From: Silene latifolia
Lineage: Eukaryota > Streptophyta > Magnoliopsida > Caryophyllales > Caryophyllaceae
Assembly (NCBI RefSeq): GCF_048544455.1
Contig: NC_133538.1
Location: forward strand, 141,915,922-141,979,921
Direction of reading: 5' to 3'
DNA: 64,000 bases
Numbering within the stretch: the first letter of the stretch is position 1; each line of letters starts with the position of its first letter. Position numbers and translations under genes: made by a program. Shown here one piece after another: positions 33,452 through 43,658 of this stretch. The notes under the pieces are model-generated. The model saw only the letters and a list, made by a program, of their open reading frames with translations, was not told the origin of the DNA and did no database searches.

Positions 33452-34556
33452 CCCTCGATCGAGCTGTTCTGTGCTCGATCGAACTGTCAAGCCCTCGATC
33501 GAGTTGCCATGTGCTCGATCGAGCTGTCCTGTGCTCGATCGAGAGCCTTAACCTCTCGATCGAGAGGTTCTCCTTTACGTGGGCTATTAAAGCCCGTAGG
33601 TTAATAAAACTACTCGTGAAGTTTTGTTATAAAAAACAAAAAGACGAGTTACTAGGTGAATATCTTTTACCTATCATTCATTTTCCCATATACATTTTTA
33701 CTGCGTTTACTGTTCACTGCTTGGAATTTTACGATCTAGGATTTGGTTGTTCTTTACACCGGATTTGCTACTATAGTATAATTCCTTCCCTTAATCTCTT
33801 CTCTTGTTTATGTTTTATATTTGCTCTTTTAGTTTCATTATTAATTTCGGCCCTAACCTCGTTATTGCTTTATACTATTGTCACATCATGTTTTCCGTTA
33901 GCATTTCGTTATTAGTTGTGTTAGTTAATATAATTAGCATGCGTAGTTAATTTCTTTATATGCCGGGATGAGGGAAACCGTGTTAGAAGCATGTTAGGAT
34001 GACTACTAAGGTAGTTATGCGGTAGGAACCAGATCTAAGCAATTTATTTGTAGATCGGTTAAATGAGTGCACGCAGGAGACCGTCTGTTTAGTTAACCCC
34101 CGACCTGGATCGAAAGATTGGAAGGGTAGACTTGTTTAGTTCTGATAATTGACTCCTATGAGGGCGAAAGTCAAGTAGGATGACCTTAGGGCGACTTTAG
34201 ACCGAAAGGTATAGTCGGGTTTGAGACCGAAAGGAGATAACCTAGCGCTTCCTACTAATAAACTTGTCGACCTAGTTATCTCGATAGCGCGTAGAACACG
34301 GCGTACCGAAATCCTGGCATATCTCTCTTTATCTGATAGTTTATTTACATTTCTCCCTATTTTCTCTTATACCCTTATTTTCTCTTCCCCTTAAACTTTA
34401 GTAGTTAGAACATCAAATTCAAAACCCCCAGTTTGTGACCGACAGATTAGACTACAGAGAATAGAAAAGCCTCTCTGTGGATTCGACCCGGCTCCCCTAG
34501 CTATTTATAGTATAGGCTTGTTTGCATTTATTTTTGGTGTTGAACGACACGCATCA
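33452..34556 (+). mobile_element. E1 3' LTR, right part
   Basis: Continues the E1 LTR to ...ACGCATCA and is followed by TSD GTAGT. Carries six palindromes at 33456-33566 and the hairpin set at about 34095-34240. Confidence 0.93.
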
Positions 34557-37468
34557 GTAGTTGTTGTGCAGAAAAAGAATGAAAGTGGAGAGTCTGTGTA
34601 GACTACACTGACCCGAACAAAGCCTGTCCTAAAGATCCATTTCCCTTGCCCCATATTGATGCCATGGTAGACGCCACAACAGGCCATGTGATGCTGACAT
34701 TCATGTATGTTTCCAGCACATTCAATCAAATAAAGATGCACCCTGCTGACCAGGAGAGTACTGCATTCATTACAGGCCGAGGCATATACTGTTACACTGC
34801 CATGCCTTTCGGCCTGAAGAATGCAGGGGCAACGTACCAGCGCCTGGTTAATATGATGTTTAAAGACCAAATAGGTGACATCATGGAAGTATACATAGAC
34901 GACATGGTGGTCAAATCCAAAAATGCATAAGATCATGTGAAACATCTAGAAATAGCATTCGGTATATTGGAAAAATACAACATAAAGCTAAACCCTGCAA
35001 AATGCGACTTTGGAGTCTCTGAAGGCAAATTCCTTGGATACATGGTCACAAAAAGGGGCATAGAAGCCAGCCCTGAACAGATAAAGGCTATCCCGGAGCT
35101 ACAATCACCCAAGTTTGTCAAGGATATCCAGAAATTGACAGACCGGGTGGCTGCCCTGAATCATTTCATATCAAGATCCTCTGAGAGATGCAAAACATTC
35201 TATAACCTCCTCAGGAAGAATAAACAGTTCTAATGGACAGATGAACACGAGACAGCTTTTCAGGATCTAAAATCCTACCTATCATCTCTACCCTTACTGG
35301 CTAAGCTGGAGAAGGGAGAGCCTTTGTCAGTATACCTATCTGTCACTGACACAGCAGTCAGCGCAGTCCTAGTGAAAGAAAAGGATGGTCAGCAACATCC
35401 AGTCTACTATGTAAGTAAAAGCCTGCTAGATGCTGAGTTGAGGTATGGACTGCTTGAAAAATATGTCTTAGCTTTAATTATGTCATGTACTAAATTGCGA
35501 CCTTATTTTGAAAGTCACCCCATTATAGTCAGGACCAATTTACCCATAAAATCTGTCCTACGTAAGCCCGAACTTTCAGGCAGGATGGTGAAATGGTCAG
35601 TACAGATTAGAACATACGACATCTCCTTTGAACCTAGAGCAGCGATTGAATCGCAGGCCCTAGCAGACTTTGTGGCTGACTTTAGCCCTAACCTGGAACC
35701 AGACCTGATAAAAGAGGTCAACCAACTAGAAAATAAGACCCCAGACCAAGAATGGACCCTATTCATAGATGAAGCATCCAACGCCAGGGGGACATGGTTA
35801 GGATTAGTACTTAAATCACCACAGGGAGACGTGATAGCTCAGGCTATAAGCTGTGAGTTCAAAGCTACCAACAATGAAGCAGAATATGAAGCCCTGATAG
35901 CAGGCTTAAAGGTATGTTTAGACCTCGGTGTTCAAAACCTAAAGGTAAAAACTGATTCACTCCTAATTGCTAATCAAATAAAGGGAATTTATACGGCCAA
36001 GGATGCAAAAATGATTTCGTATTTGGAATATGTAAAAAACATTACCGCTAAATTTCCTTTATTTGACATAGATCAAATATCAAGAGACCTGAACACCCGG
36101 GCTGATGCTCTGGCCAGCCTAGGTTCAAACATTACCTCCACTATCTTCGACAAAATACCAATTGTGCATTTACTAGAGCCAGCCATCAGCAAACCTGAAC
36201 AAGTCAATCCTGTCAATCAGGACAATAACTCTTGGACTAAACCCTATTATGATTGGTTTCTCCGAGGAATACTGCCTTATGGCAGACATGAGGCAAGGGC
36301 TTTTAAAATTAGAGCTTCAAATTATGCTATCATCAATAACACTCTGTTCAAGAGATCGCAGGCTGGACCCTACCTGAGAAGCTTGGAGCCTGACGAAGCC
36401 AAAATAGTACTTCAAGAAATACACGATGGACACTGTGGCAATCACAAAGAAGGAAAGAGCCTGGCAAGCAAAGTTCTCAGGACAGGCTACTACTGGCCTA
36501 CACTGAGGGCTGACTGCCTGGAATACTCGTCAAAATGCGAAGCCTGTCAAATTCATGCACTAATCATACATCAGCCATCTGAACTCCTCCATTAAATTTT
36601 CGCACCCTGGCCGTTCATAAAATGGGGCATGGATATTATGGGAAAACTGCCCGTAGCTCCAGGACAAAAAGTATTCATATTGGCTATGACTGATTACTTC
36701 TCCAAATGGATTGCGGCTGACTCTTTCAGGCAAGTAACTGAAAAAAGAAGTAATATCCTTTATTCGGACGAACATCATTTGCAGGTATGGAGTCCCATTA
36801 GAAACAGTATGTGATAATGGAACTCAATTTGTGGGGAAAAGGACCCAAGCATTTTGCCAAGAATAGAATATCAACCTGGTAACATCAACCCCTAGATATC
36901 CAAAAGCCAATGGCCAGGGGAGTCAAGCAATAAGGTAGTCATAAGCTGCCTAAAAAAGAAGGTAAAAAGAAGACGAGACAGATGGGCTGAAGAACTTCCA
37001 TTAGTACTATGGGCAGACAGGACAACTCCAAAAACTGCAACAGGTCAAACACCTTACTCTCTGGTGTACGGCTGTGAAGCTGTCATTCCTGTGGAAGTAC
37101 GAGTACCAACATCCAGATACAACCTGAACAATGTTGAGGCGAATAGAGACCTAATGCAAGATAACTTAGTTCTAACTGAAGAGCCAAGAGACGCTGCCAA
37201 AATCAGGATGGCATCATATCAACAAGCAGTCGCCAAGACTTACAACAAAAACGTCAGGATAAGAGTCTTTAAAGAAGGAGACCTTGTCCTACGCAAGGTA
37301 TTTCCAAATAAGAAAGAAAAATCAGCAGGCAATCTGGCTCCCACATGGGAAGGCCCTTACTTAATTGATTCAATTGTTGGACAAGGAGCATACAGGCTCC
37401 AAACGCTAGAAGGGGAAATGATCCCAAGATCCTGGAATGTAACTCATTTAAAATTATTCCATATGTAA
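34557..37468 (+). pseudogene. pol: Tat-lineage pol: RT, RNase H, archaeal-type RNase H, integrase
   Basis: Continues from 8432. RT: PFPLPHIDAMVD, then 'FMYVSSTFNQI', where the first catalytic Asp of motif A is replaced by Tyr, then MPFGLKNAGATYQR and intact YIDDMVV (34646-34930). The thumb and connection run to 35233. RNase H region 35324-35700. The second, archaeal-type RNase H that marks Tat elements follows: FIDEAS, NNEAEYEAL, KTDSLL, TRADALA. Integrase: the HHCC region ends KCEACQ, then WGMDIMG (first D), DNGTQF (second D); the Glu is in a shifted frame near 36919. The C-terminal domain 37064-37468 ends HLKLFHM. Several stops and frame changes (34925, 35231, 36594, 36814 region) make it inactive. 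Confidence 0.9.
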
Positions 37469-38208
37469 AGATCATATCAGGCTACAATCAGGTATAAATT
37501 CAATCACTACTCAACCTAACGTGCTACCTAATGAACTACATGTTTTACATGCCTTGTCTGCAATTTATATCTGTTCAACTAACCTACTTATTTACTTCTT
37601 GAATCCTGAACAATTATACATGATAAATAGTTATATGCATAAATATTCAGGATTGAGGGCTACTCTACCATATATTTATGAAACAAAATTTTGCACTTAA
37701 TTGTGCCTGACGAGTTGGTAACCCCCACCAAATACAGTAAATGTCAGGAGCAATCACGCATGAAATAATTGCCTGACCTGACTAGGTTTACTGCCATAGA
37801 TTACAACTGGCTGGACGCAGCAAGACAGGTGCAAGGGAATTCTCTCCCAAACACTTAGTCTAAAATTCCTTCTTGATAGGCCGAATACCAAGCTCTCCAG
37901 CTAGGCAGGGGACATAAGCCCTTCTGACAGGCCGGTTTTCCCACCCCTTCAACCATTATAGCAAAAACTATACTTAGTTGAATTACTCACGAATAACAAG
38001 ATAGAACAAAAATGATGTGCAGGTTATTCAAACAAAATGTTTGACAGGCCCAACAGGATGAAACTCACAAATCCAAGTAAAGTTAAAAGCAAAATCAGCC
38101 AAAAAAGGCCTGGGATAGTCTCCCTGACCCAAGACATCAAAAGAAAATAAATATTATTTGTCCAGGGACATCCCCTTTGGATGGGCCAAATACTAACTGA
38201 AAAAAAAA
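37469..38208 (+). other. Spacer between Tat pol and antisense gene
   Basis: AT-rich, no coding. The two convergent reading units (pol plus, antisense gene minus) face each other here, so both transcripts would terminate in or run through it. Confidence 0.6.
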
Positions 38209-40247
38209 TTATTGCTTCTCCTCAGAAACAGTACCACTACTTCCACCCTTGGCTGGACCAGCATTAACATCCTGCTCACCTGGAGAGTCCACCTCTTGTT
38301 CATTTCCCATATTGTGCAGGTCAGGATACTTTGAAGCATCAAAAGCCATCTCAGCTTTAGGGTTCCATTTTACCCTGGCCTCGACAGGCTCCGACATAGC
38401 AGCAACCCTTCCCTTAATATAGAAATAGAAGGAAGCATCATCTAACTTGAACTCCAGGTCATCCCTTTCCTCGGTGAGCTCCTCATTTCTGTCCAAAGCC
38501 TCCTGCAATAGCCGCTTACTTGAATCTGCCTCAGCCTTAGCAACATCTCTCTCAGCCTGCACCCTCACCAAGTCAGCAGCTTTAGCAGCCAGGTCAGCTC
38601 GTGCAAAATCCAGCTCAGACCTCAGCCTGTCATAATCTGACCTCATCAGATCAATCCTGGCCACCAAATAAGTTGCCTGATAGGCGTTATGGAGATAGGT
38701 CGCAGCACCCTGACCAAAAACAGGAAGAAAAGTATGAGTAATATACCCTAATAATAAAAACTACTCAAACAAAACACACATAAAAATTGTTCTAGTCTAC
38801 CTCCCTTACATCAGCCAAGGCACCTGCCAAGAGGCTGACTGAATGATCCACCGAGGCAACAGCCTGAGTAGCAGTCTCAACAGGGTCAAGCGTGAGCATG
38901 ACATCTGATCTAGAAGCACCGTTGTCCTTGATCTTCACCCTAGCAGCCTCCATATTATCCACCTTGGCTTTCACTTCCCTGACCGGGGCAGAAATTCCAT
39001 CTTCAATTTTCCTTTTTTGGGCTGCTGAACTTGTTTTAGCAGCGGCACCAGGTACAACAGTGACCTTGGCAGCATCGGACTGTTCAGTCAAATCAATAAC
39101 AAGTTCACCATCCCCGCTTCCCTGGGAACCTTCCTCCTTGATATTAGCCAGCCTGGCTGAAAGGTCAGCCATACCAAACCTGGCAAGGCGAGTAGATGAC
39201 CTGGTGGCTACAACACGAAACACTATATTAGCAATATAAACCAAACATTATCAGGAAGCCAAAAATAAAAATAAAAGATAGAGTAAGACAGACTTACTGC
39301 CTGAGGTAGTGGCACTAACAGCCCCAGAAAGTTTGGCCGCCCTGGCAGCACCGTCGGCCTTCAAACAGCGAGGAAGGTGACAAACCCCACAACAGTAAGG
39401 ACAAGACCTCTCCAAAGGAGAAATAGCAAGGAAAGCAGAAATATTGGCAGTGGGATACTCAGTTTCTGTAACCCAATCATCAACTACACACATGAGAGGT
39501 ATGAATAATTATAAACTTCATTTTATTTTTCACTAACAAGTAAAACATGCAGGGCAAAGAGAAAAATTAAAAGACTCACCAACAACGCAAGCCTCATGAT
39601 TTAAATACGCCAGGTCAGGACCCACAAAATTGGTCCTAACAAACATGTACCCAGCAGCCTAGCCTTTGTCATGGCTACTGTCCAGGTTGCTCAAAAGAGG
39701 AGTAGTAGAAGCCCTGACCTTAAAACTTATACGACCATGACTATTGGTTTTAACGGCATAACAGGCCTTCAAATCGTCAAGAGAAAAAGAAATATTGTGC
39801 TTTTTACAGAGATTCTCAATGGAACACACAACCTTCCACACCATAGGCATCAAATGATAAGATGGAACACCAATCTCCTTAATAACCTCAACCATAAGAG
39901 GAGAAAAGGGAAGCTTACAACCTGCCCTAAAAGCCTAGTCATGGATACAGAACCAACCAGGACAAGCCTAGTCGGCCCTGATAGGAGAGTTCTCAGGGAT
40001 CCTAACTTCAGTTTCAGCGGGGATGATTCCCTTATCCTTCAGCACCTTCTCAAACTCAGGCTTCAAGCGGTTTTCAAGAGACTGATCCTTATTTAAAGCC
40101 TTCGTAGGCTTGAATTGAAAGTCACCATGGAATATTGAGATCATCTCCAATGGAGAATCACTTGGATTATTGATAGTGGAAGGTTGTACAGCAGAAGAAG
40201 TAGGTAATTCTCAAAAGAAGTCCCTTCAGGATTCTGGGAAGGAGTGG
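38209..40247 (-). pseudogene. Spliced antisense gene of the Tat element (Transposase_28-like N-terminus, coiled-coil C-terminus)
   Basis: Four exons on the minus strand with matching phases: exon 1 40247-39580 (donor GGTGAGT), exon 2 39483-39298 (acceptor TGTGTAG, donor GTAAGT), exon 3 39207-38801 (acceptor GTTGTAG, donor GTAGAC), exon 4 38709-38209 (acceptor GGTCAG, stop TAA). Exon 1 encodes GCKLPFSPLMVEVIKEIGVP and MVWKVVCSIENLC, resembling the plant 'putative gypsy type transposon' (Transposase_28) family. Exon 4 is heptad-rich (ERDVAKAEADSSKRLLQEAL), a predicted coiled coil. Three to four stops in exon 1 look like C-to-T changes. The 5' end is cut by E4; the promoter is at 50307-50315. 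Extra antisense ORFs are known in the Tat lineage; their function is unknown. Confidence 0.72.
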
Positions 40248-41670
40248 TGACACGTCTGTCGCGTACCTGTCAAAAATAACCAACTGGCTCTAACTAGTAT
40301 AGCTAGGGAAGTCGGGTCGAATCCACAGAGAGGTAGGAAATTGTCGGCTAAATCTAAGTTCGTCAAGGTAACCAAATTGGGGGTTTATAAAATGTGATTT
40401 CTAAACTAAAGAGAACAAGGAGAAGAGAAATAAAAGGGAGGAATTAAACAGATAAAGAAGAACAACTAAGACAAACGGTTCACCATAATCATCCGGTCAA
40501 GTAATCTAGGTCCCAGGTCAATGCAATACGGTCTAAGGGGTAGCGAACGTCACCTTTCGGTCCTTAATTCACCCTAAAGCGTAAACAGTTTAACTTTCGC
40601 CCTCACTGCAATACTCTATTGTTCGCCACAAGTCTACCTCTTACAACCTTTCGGTCCAGGTCAAGAATCACTAAGAATAAAGGTCTAACTGCGTCGACTC
40701 AATTAGGCAATTACAATTAATTGTAGCATTTTAACAACAAAGACGGTACTAGCATTAACCTAGTAAATCGATTACTCTCCCTTCATATTACGGATCCCCT
40801 ATAGTCTCAGCATGAGAAAATTAGCTACTCATAATCGTTGAATTAACAATGACAACAAATAGGTAATTAGGATTAAACATTATAACAACTGACAAAGATT
40901 GAATCAGGCAACTATTATGATAACGATAAATAGAGGGGAATTCAAGCAAATAATAGAATTTAGAATAAAGTAGAATGATAGTACCAATCGCGAAATCCAA
41001 TCCGAGTAACGAAAGATAAAGAGAGCGCAAAAATCCAAGAACAGTAGTAAGGAAATACAGTGAAAATCCAACGAACGAAGAAAGGAGAGAGCCCCCTAAC
41101 GTAGTCCTGCTGCTCTATCTTATACCAAATATTAATCCTAAAACCTAATCTATGGACTAGTTACAAAAGCCCATAATATGATTAGGCGGAAATTAGCTAA
41201 AACATAGGAAACCGCTCGATCGAGTAGAAATAATCTACTCGATCGAACAAAGCATCACCAAACCACTCGATCGAGTGGAAATAACCCCCTCGATCGAGCA
41301 CCTCTTGCAAAAGCTCCTCGATGGGCTCCTTAAACTGGACGATTGACCAGTCTTGAGTACATAAAGCACTCGATCGAATAGTGAACCACTCGATCGAGCT
41401 ATATAGGCACGTTAGGACTTGAATTGCTTCCCGAACTCAGCTCACGCGTCTTCCAAGTGTTAGATTTCCCCCTCGGCTCCTTATTTTCCATGAATGCATA
41501 CAATTGGGACAATTAAGGCTCGATTTAGCTCCTCTTCGGTCAATTCCTGCAAATTACAAATAACGGACCAAAGTAGAATATTCGGGGGTATTTGTAGCCA
41601 GATGCTACATAAAAAGTACAGAAATGCGTGTAAAAATGAGGTGAAAACCTTATATAAAAGACACGCATCA
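40248..41670 (-). mobile_element. E4 3' LTR
   Basis: 1423 bp; on the minus strand TGATGCGTGTC...GACGTGTCA. Palindromes at 41214-41400, TATA-like TATAAGATAG near 41115-41125, GAAA hairpins at 40528-40662. Confidence 0.9.
40528..40662 (-). other. Three GAAA-tetraloop hairpins in E4 leader
   Basis: On the minus strand: ACCT/AGGT around ACC-GAAA-GGT (about 40662-40634), CAGT/ACTG around GC-GAAA-GT (about 40618-40584), GGGT/ACCC around ACC-GAAA-GGT (about 40570-40528). Repeated in the other LTR at about 48739-48873. Confidence 0.65.
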
Positions 41671-43658
41671 AATCTCCCCGAACCAAACCTTTGCTTGTCC
41701 CCAAGCAAAAATGAATGCAACTAAGGGTGAACAATGGAACGGGACCAACGCATCAGCTACAAATCACCCACTAGAACCAATTTAATGCGATAATATGACA
41801 AAGTGGCAGTGAAAAGTGCAAACGAGTTAAATTAATGTTTCAAACTTACTGAACCGTCGACCTTGCAAGACTCAAAAGATATCGGACTCTCACGGGTCGC
41901 TCGTCACTCAAAATCAGGCACAAGGTGAGTATATATGTGAAAGATAGAAAGAAATCAGACACTCACCTAACTCGACCTATAAGAACATGCATGCAGTTAA
42001 CATGAATAAAGTCTCTACAACCGTACATATGCATTCCAACCATACTAATGACCAAGACACGTGCCGAGGACTTACATTTGGGTAAGTGAGGTAATGGGTA
42101 AGAAGGAGCTAAAATGAATTTGGATATGTGGGGTTAATAGTCGGGCTAGCAACAACGGATCCAAACATAAACTGCATCCCAACTTCGTACTCATGACAGC
42201 AAGATGAAACGGTGCAAAATTATGCACTAAACTCACAAAACACCAAAAATCGTCAACTCCTCATAAAATATAGATAAGACATGGGAGTGTGAATCATTGT
42301 ACAATTCTCATTCTTTTTCATTTTTGATTTTTCTTCATTTTCCATTTTTTCTTTTCTTTTCTTTTTCGCATTTTCTCGTTCTCTTTTTTTTTTTCAATTC
42401 AACATTTTTTTTTTCTTTTTTTTTCTTTTTTTCTTTCCCTTCAATTCTTCCACCATCTTCTGAAATCAGATAAAATAACCATTTTGCAATAAAACATTCC
42501 AAGAACTACTCGTTACTAGCTCAGCTAGGGTAGGAAGTATTATAGAAAGTAGTTGATAGGACAAAAAGGCAATTTGGCTATGTGAGGCTCATGGGTAGAA
42601 TGAAATAAAGGGGACTGCCTCTCCTAACACGTGTCACCATCCACAGACCGAATGCATACAGGTATTAAGAAGACTAGACTCATGCTTATGCAAATTGATG
42701 TTACATGTCTTAAAGAGAGTACTACTCACATCCTAAATGAAACCGGTCATGAATGTCACCAGTTTAAAAAAACTCTAACCTCAGAATGTAATGTAGCTTG
42801 CCGACATAATGAATCAAGTCTATTCGTTCAGATAAGGAGGAAACAAAAACTCGTAAATTATGCACATAATCACACCAACTAAATGTCAAGAAAAATGCAG
42901 GGCTCAAGTAAGGATTCAAAGTAGCGTCAATGTTCAAACGTTCCGACCCAAAATTAAACATGAAATTTGAAAATTTTTGAAATTTTATATGATTTTTTTG
43001 AAGTAAAACAAACAACAATGCATGCAGAAATAATAAACATGGAATCAGAAATGCAAGAAAACATGCAGACACAGATATGGATGCATACCTCCCCAAACCA
43101 AACCGTACAATGCCCTCATTGTACCAAAAATAGGGAAAGAAATGCAAACTGAAAGGAAAAGGAGAAGTGGAGTCGGAAAACTTACAAAACGTCATAAGGA
43201 GGGACCTCCCCAAACCGACCATGAACATGGGAGGTCAAAGAAAGTCAAGCAGTAGCTCCATAGACGTAAAACAACAGCTGGGAGTCAAAACCACTCGACC
43301 GAACTCTTGGAACAGCTCGATCGAGTGAACCAGTGCATTGGAAGGGCTCGATCGAGTGAAAAACCACTCGATCGAGTAGGCGTGGGTTCGGATCTGGTCG
43401 ATCGAGGACATTATCACTCGATCGAGTGAAATCTGCCTCAGAAAGTGCTCGATCGAACACAATATCATTCGATCGAGTCCTTTGATCTGCAACACACGCA
43501 AAAAAAAAGCAAGGAAATGCATGGGAAGTTCATAAAACAGCGTCTAACGTTCAACTTAAAGCTAAAGAAAATTAAATAGTTCAACAGAAGTACAATAAAA
43601 CAAATGCCGCTTTCCCGGAGAGCGCTGGTTTAAGAGGTCCCGCACGACCTTTCTGGCA
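41671..43658 (-). other. E4 3' region and polypurine tract
   Basis: Non-coding. Going 5' to 3' on the minus strand: palindrome array 43480-43284, a TTTGGGGAGG motif near 43215, hairpin GTACAATG/CATTGTAC 43124-43105, hairpin AACTGGT/ACCGGTT 42764-42741, a long A/G-rich tract 42450-42290, and the polypurine tract GGTTCGGGGAGATT ending at 41671. Confidence 0.8.
43284..43480 (-). repeat. TCGATCGA array after integrase, E4
   Basis: About seven copies of mainly ACTCGATCGAGT type between integrase stop and 3' region. Confidence 0.85.

Larger units (their letters stand above)
8433..34556 (+). mobile_element. E1: Athila-lineage element, pol-less, hosting two insertions
   Basis: Complete LTR-to-LTR element with 5-bp TSD. 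Without E2 and E3 it is about 9.8 kb: 5' LTR 8433-9871, tRNA-Asp primer site, gag-protease 9992-12815, ATHILA ORF-1 21814-23617, long 3' region, polypurine tract, 3' LTR in two pieces. No reverse transcriptase, RNase H or integrase is found, so it is non-autonomous. LTRs differ at about 35 positions by eye, making it the oldest of the three nested elements. Confidence 0.92.

Noticed and set aside
34505..34945. 146-codon minus-strand open frame over Tat RT
   Set aside because: Shadow of the plus-strand RT, whose motifs are unmistakable.
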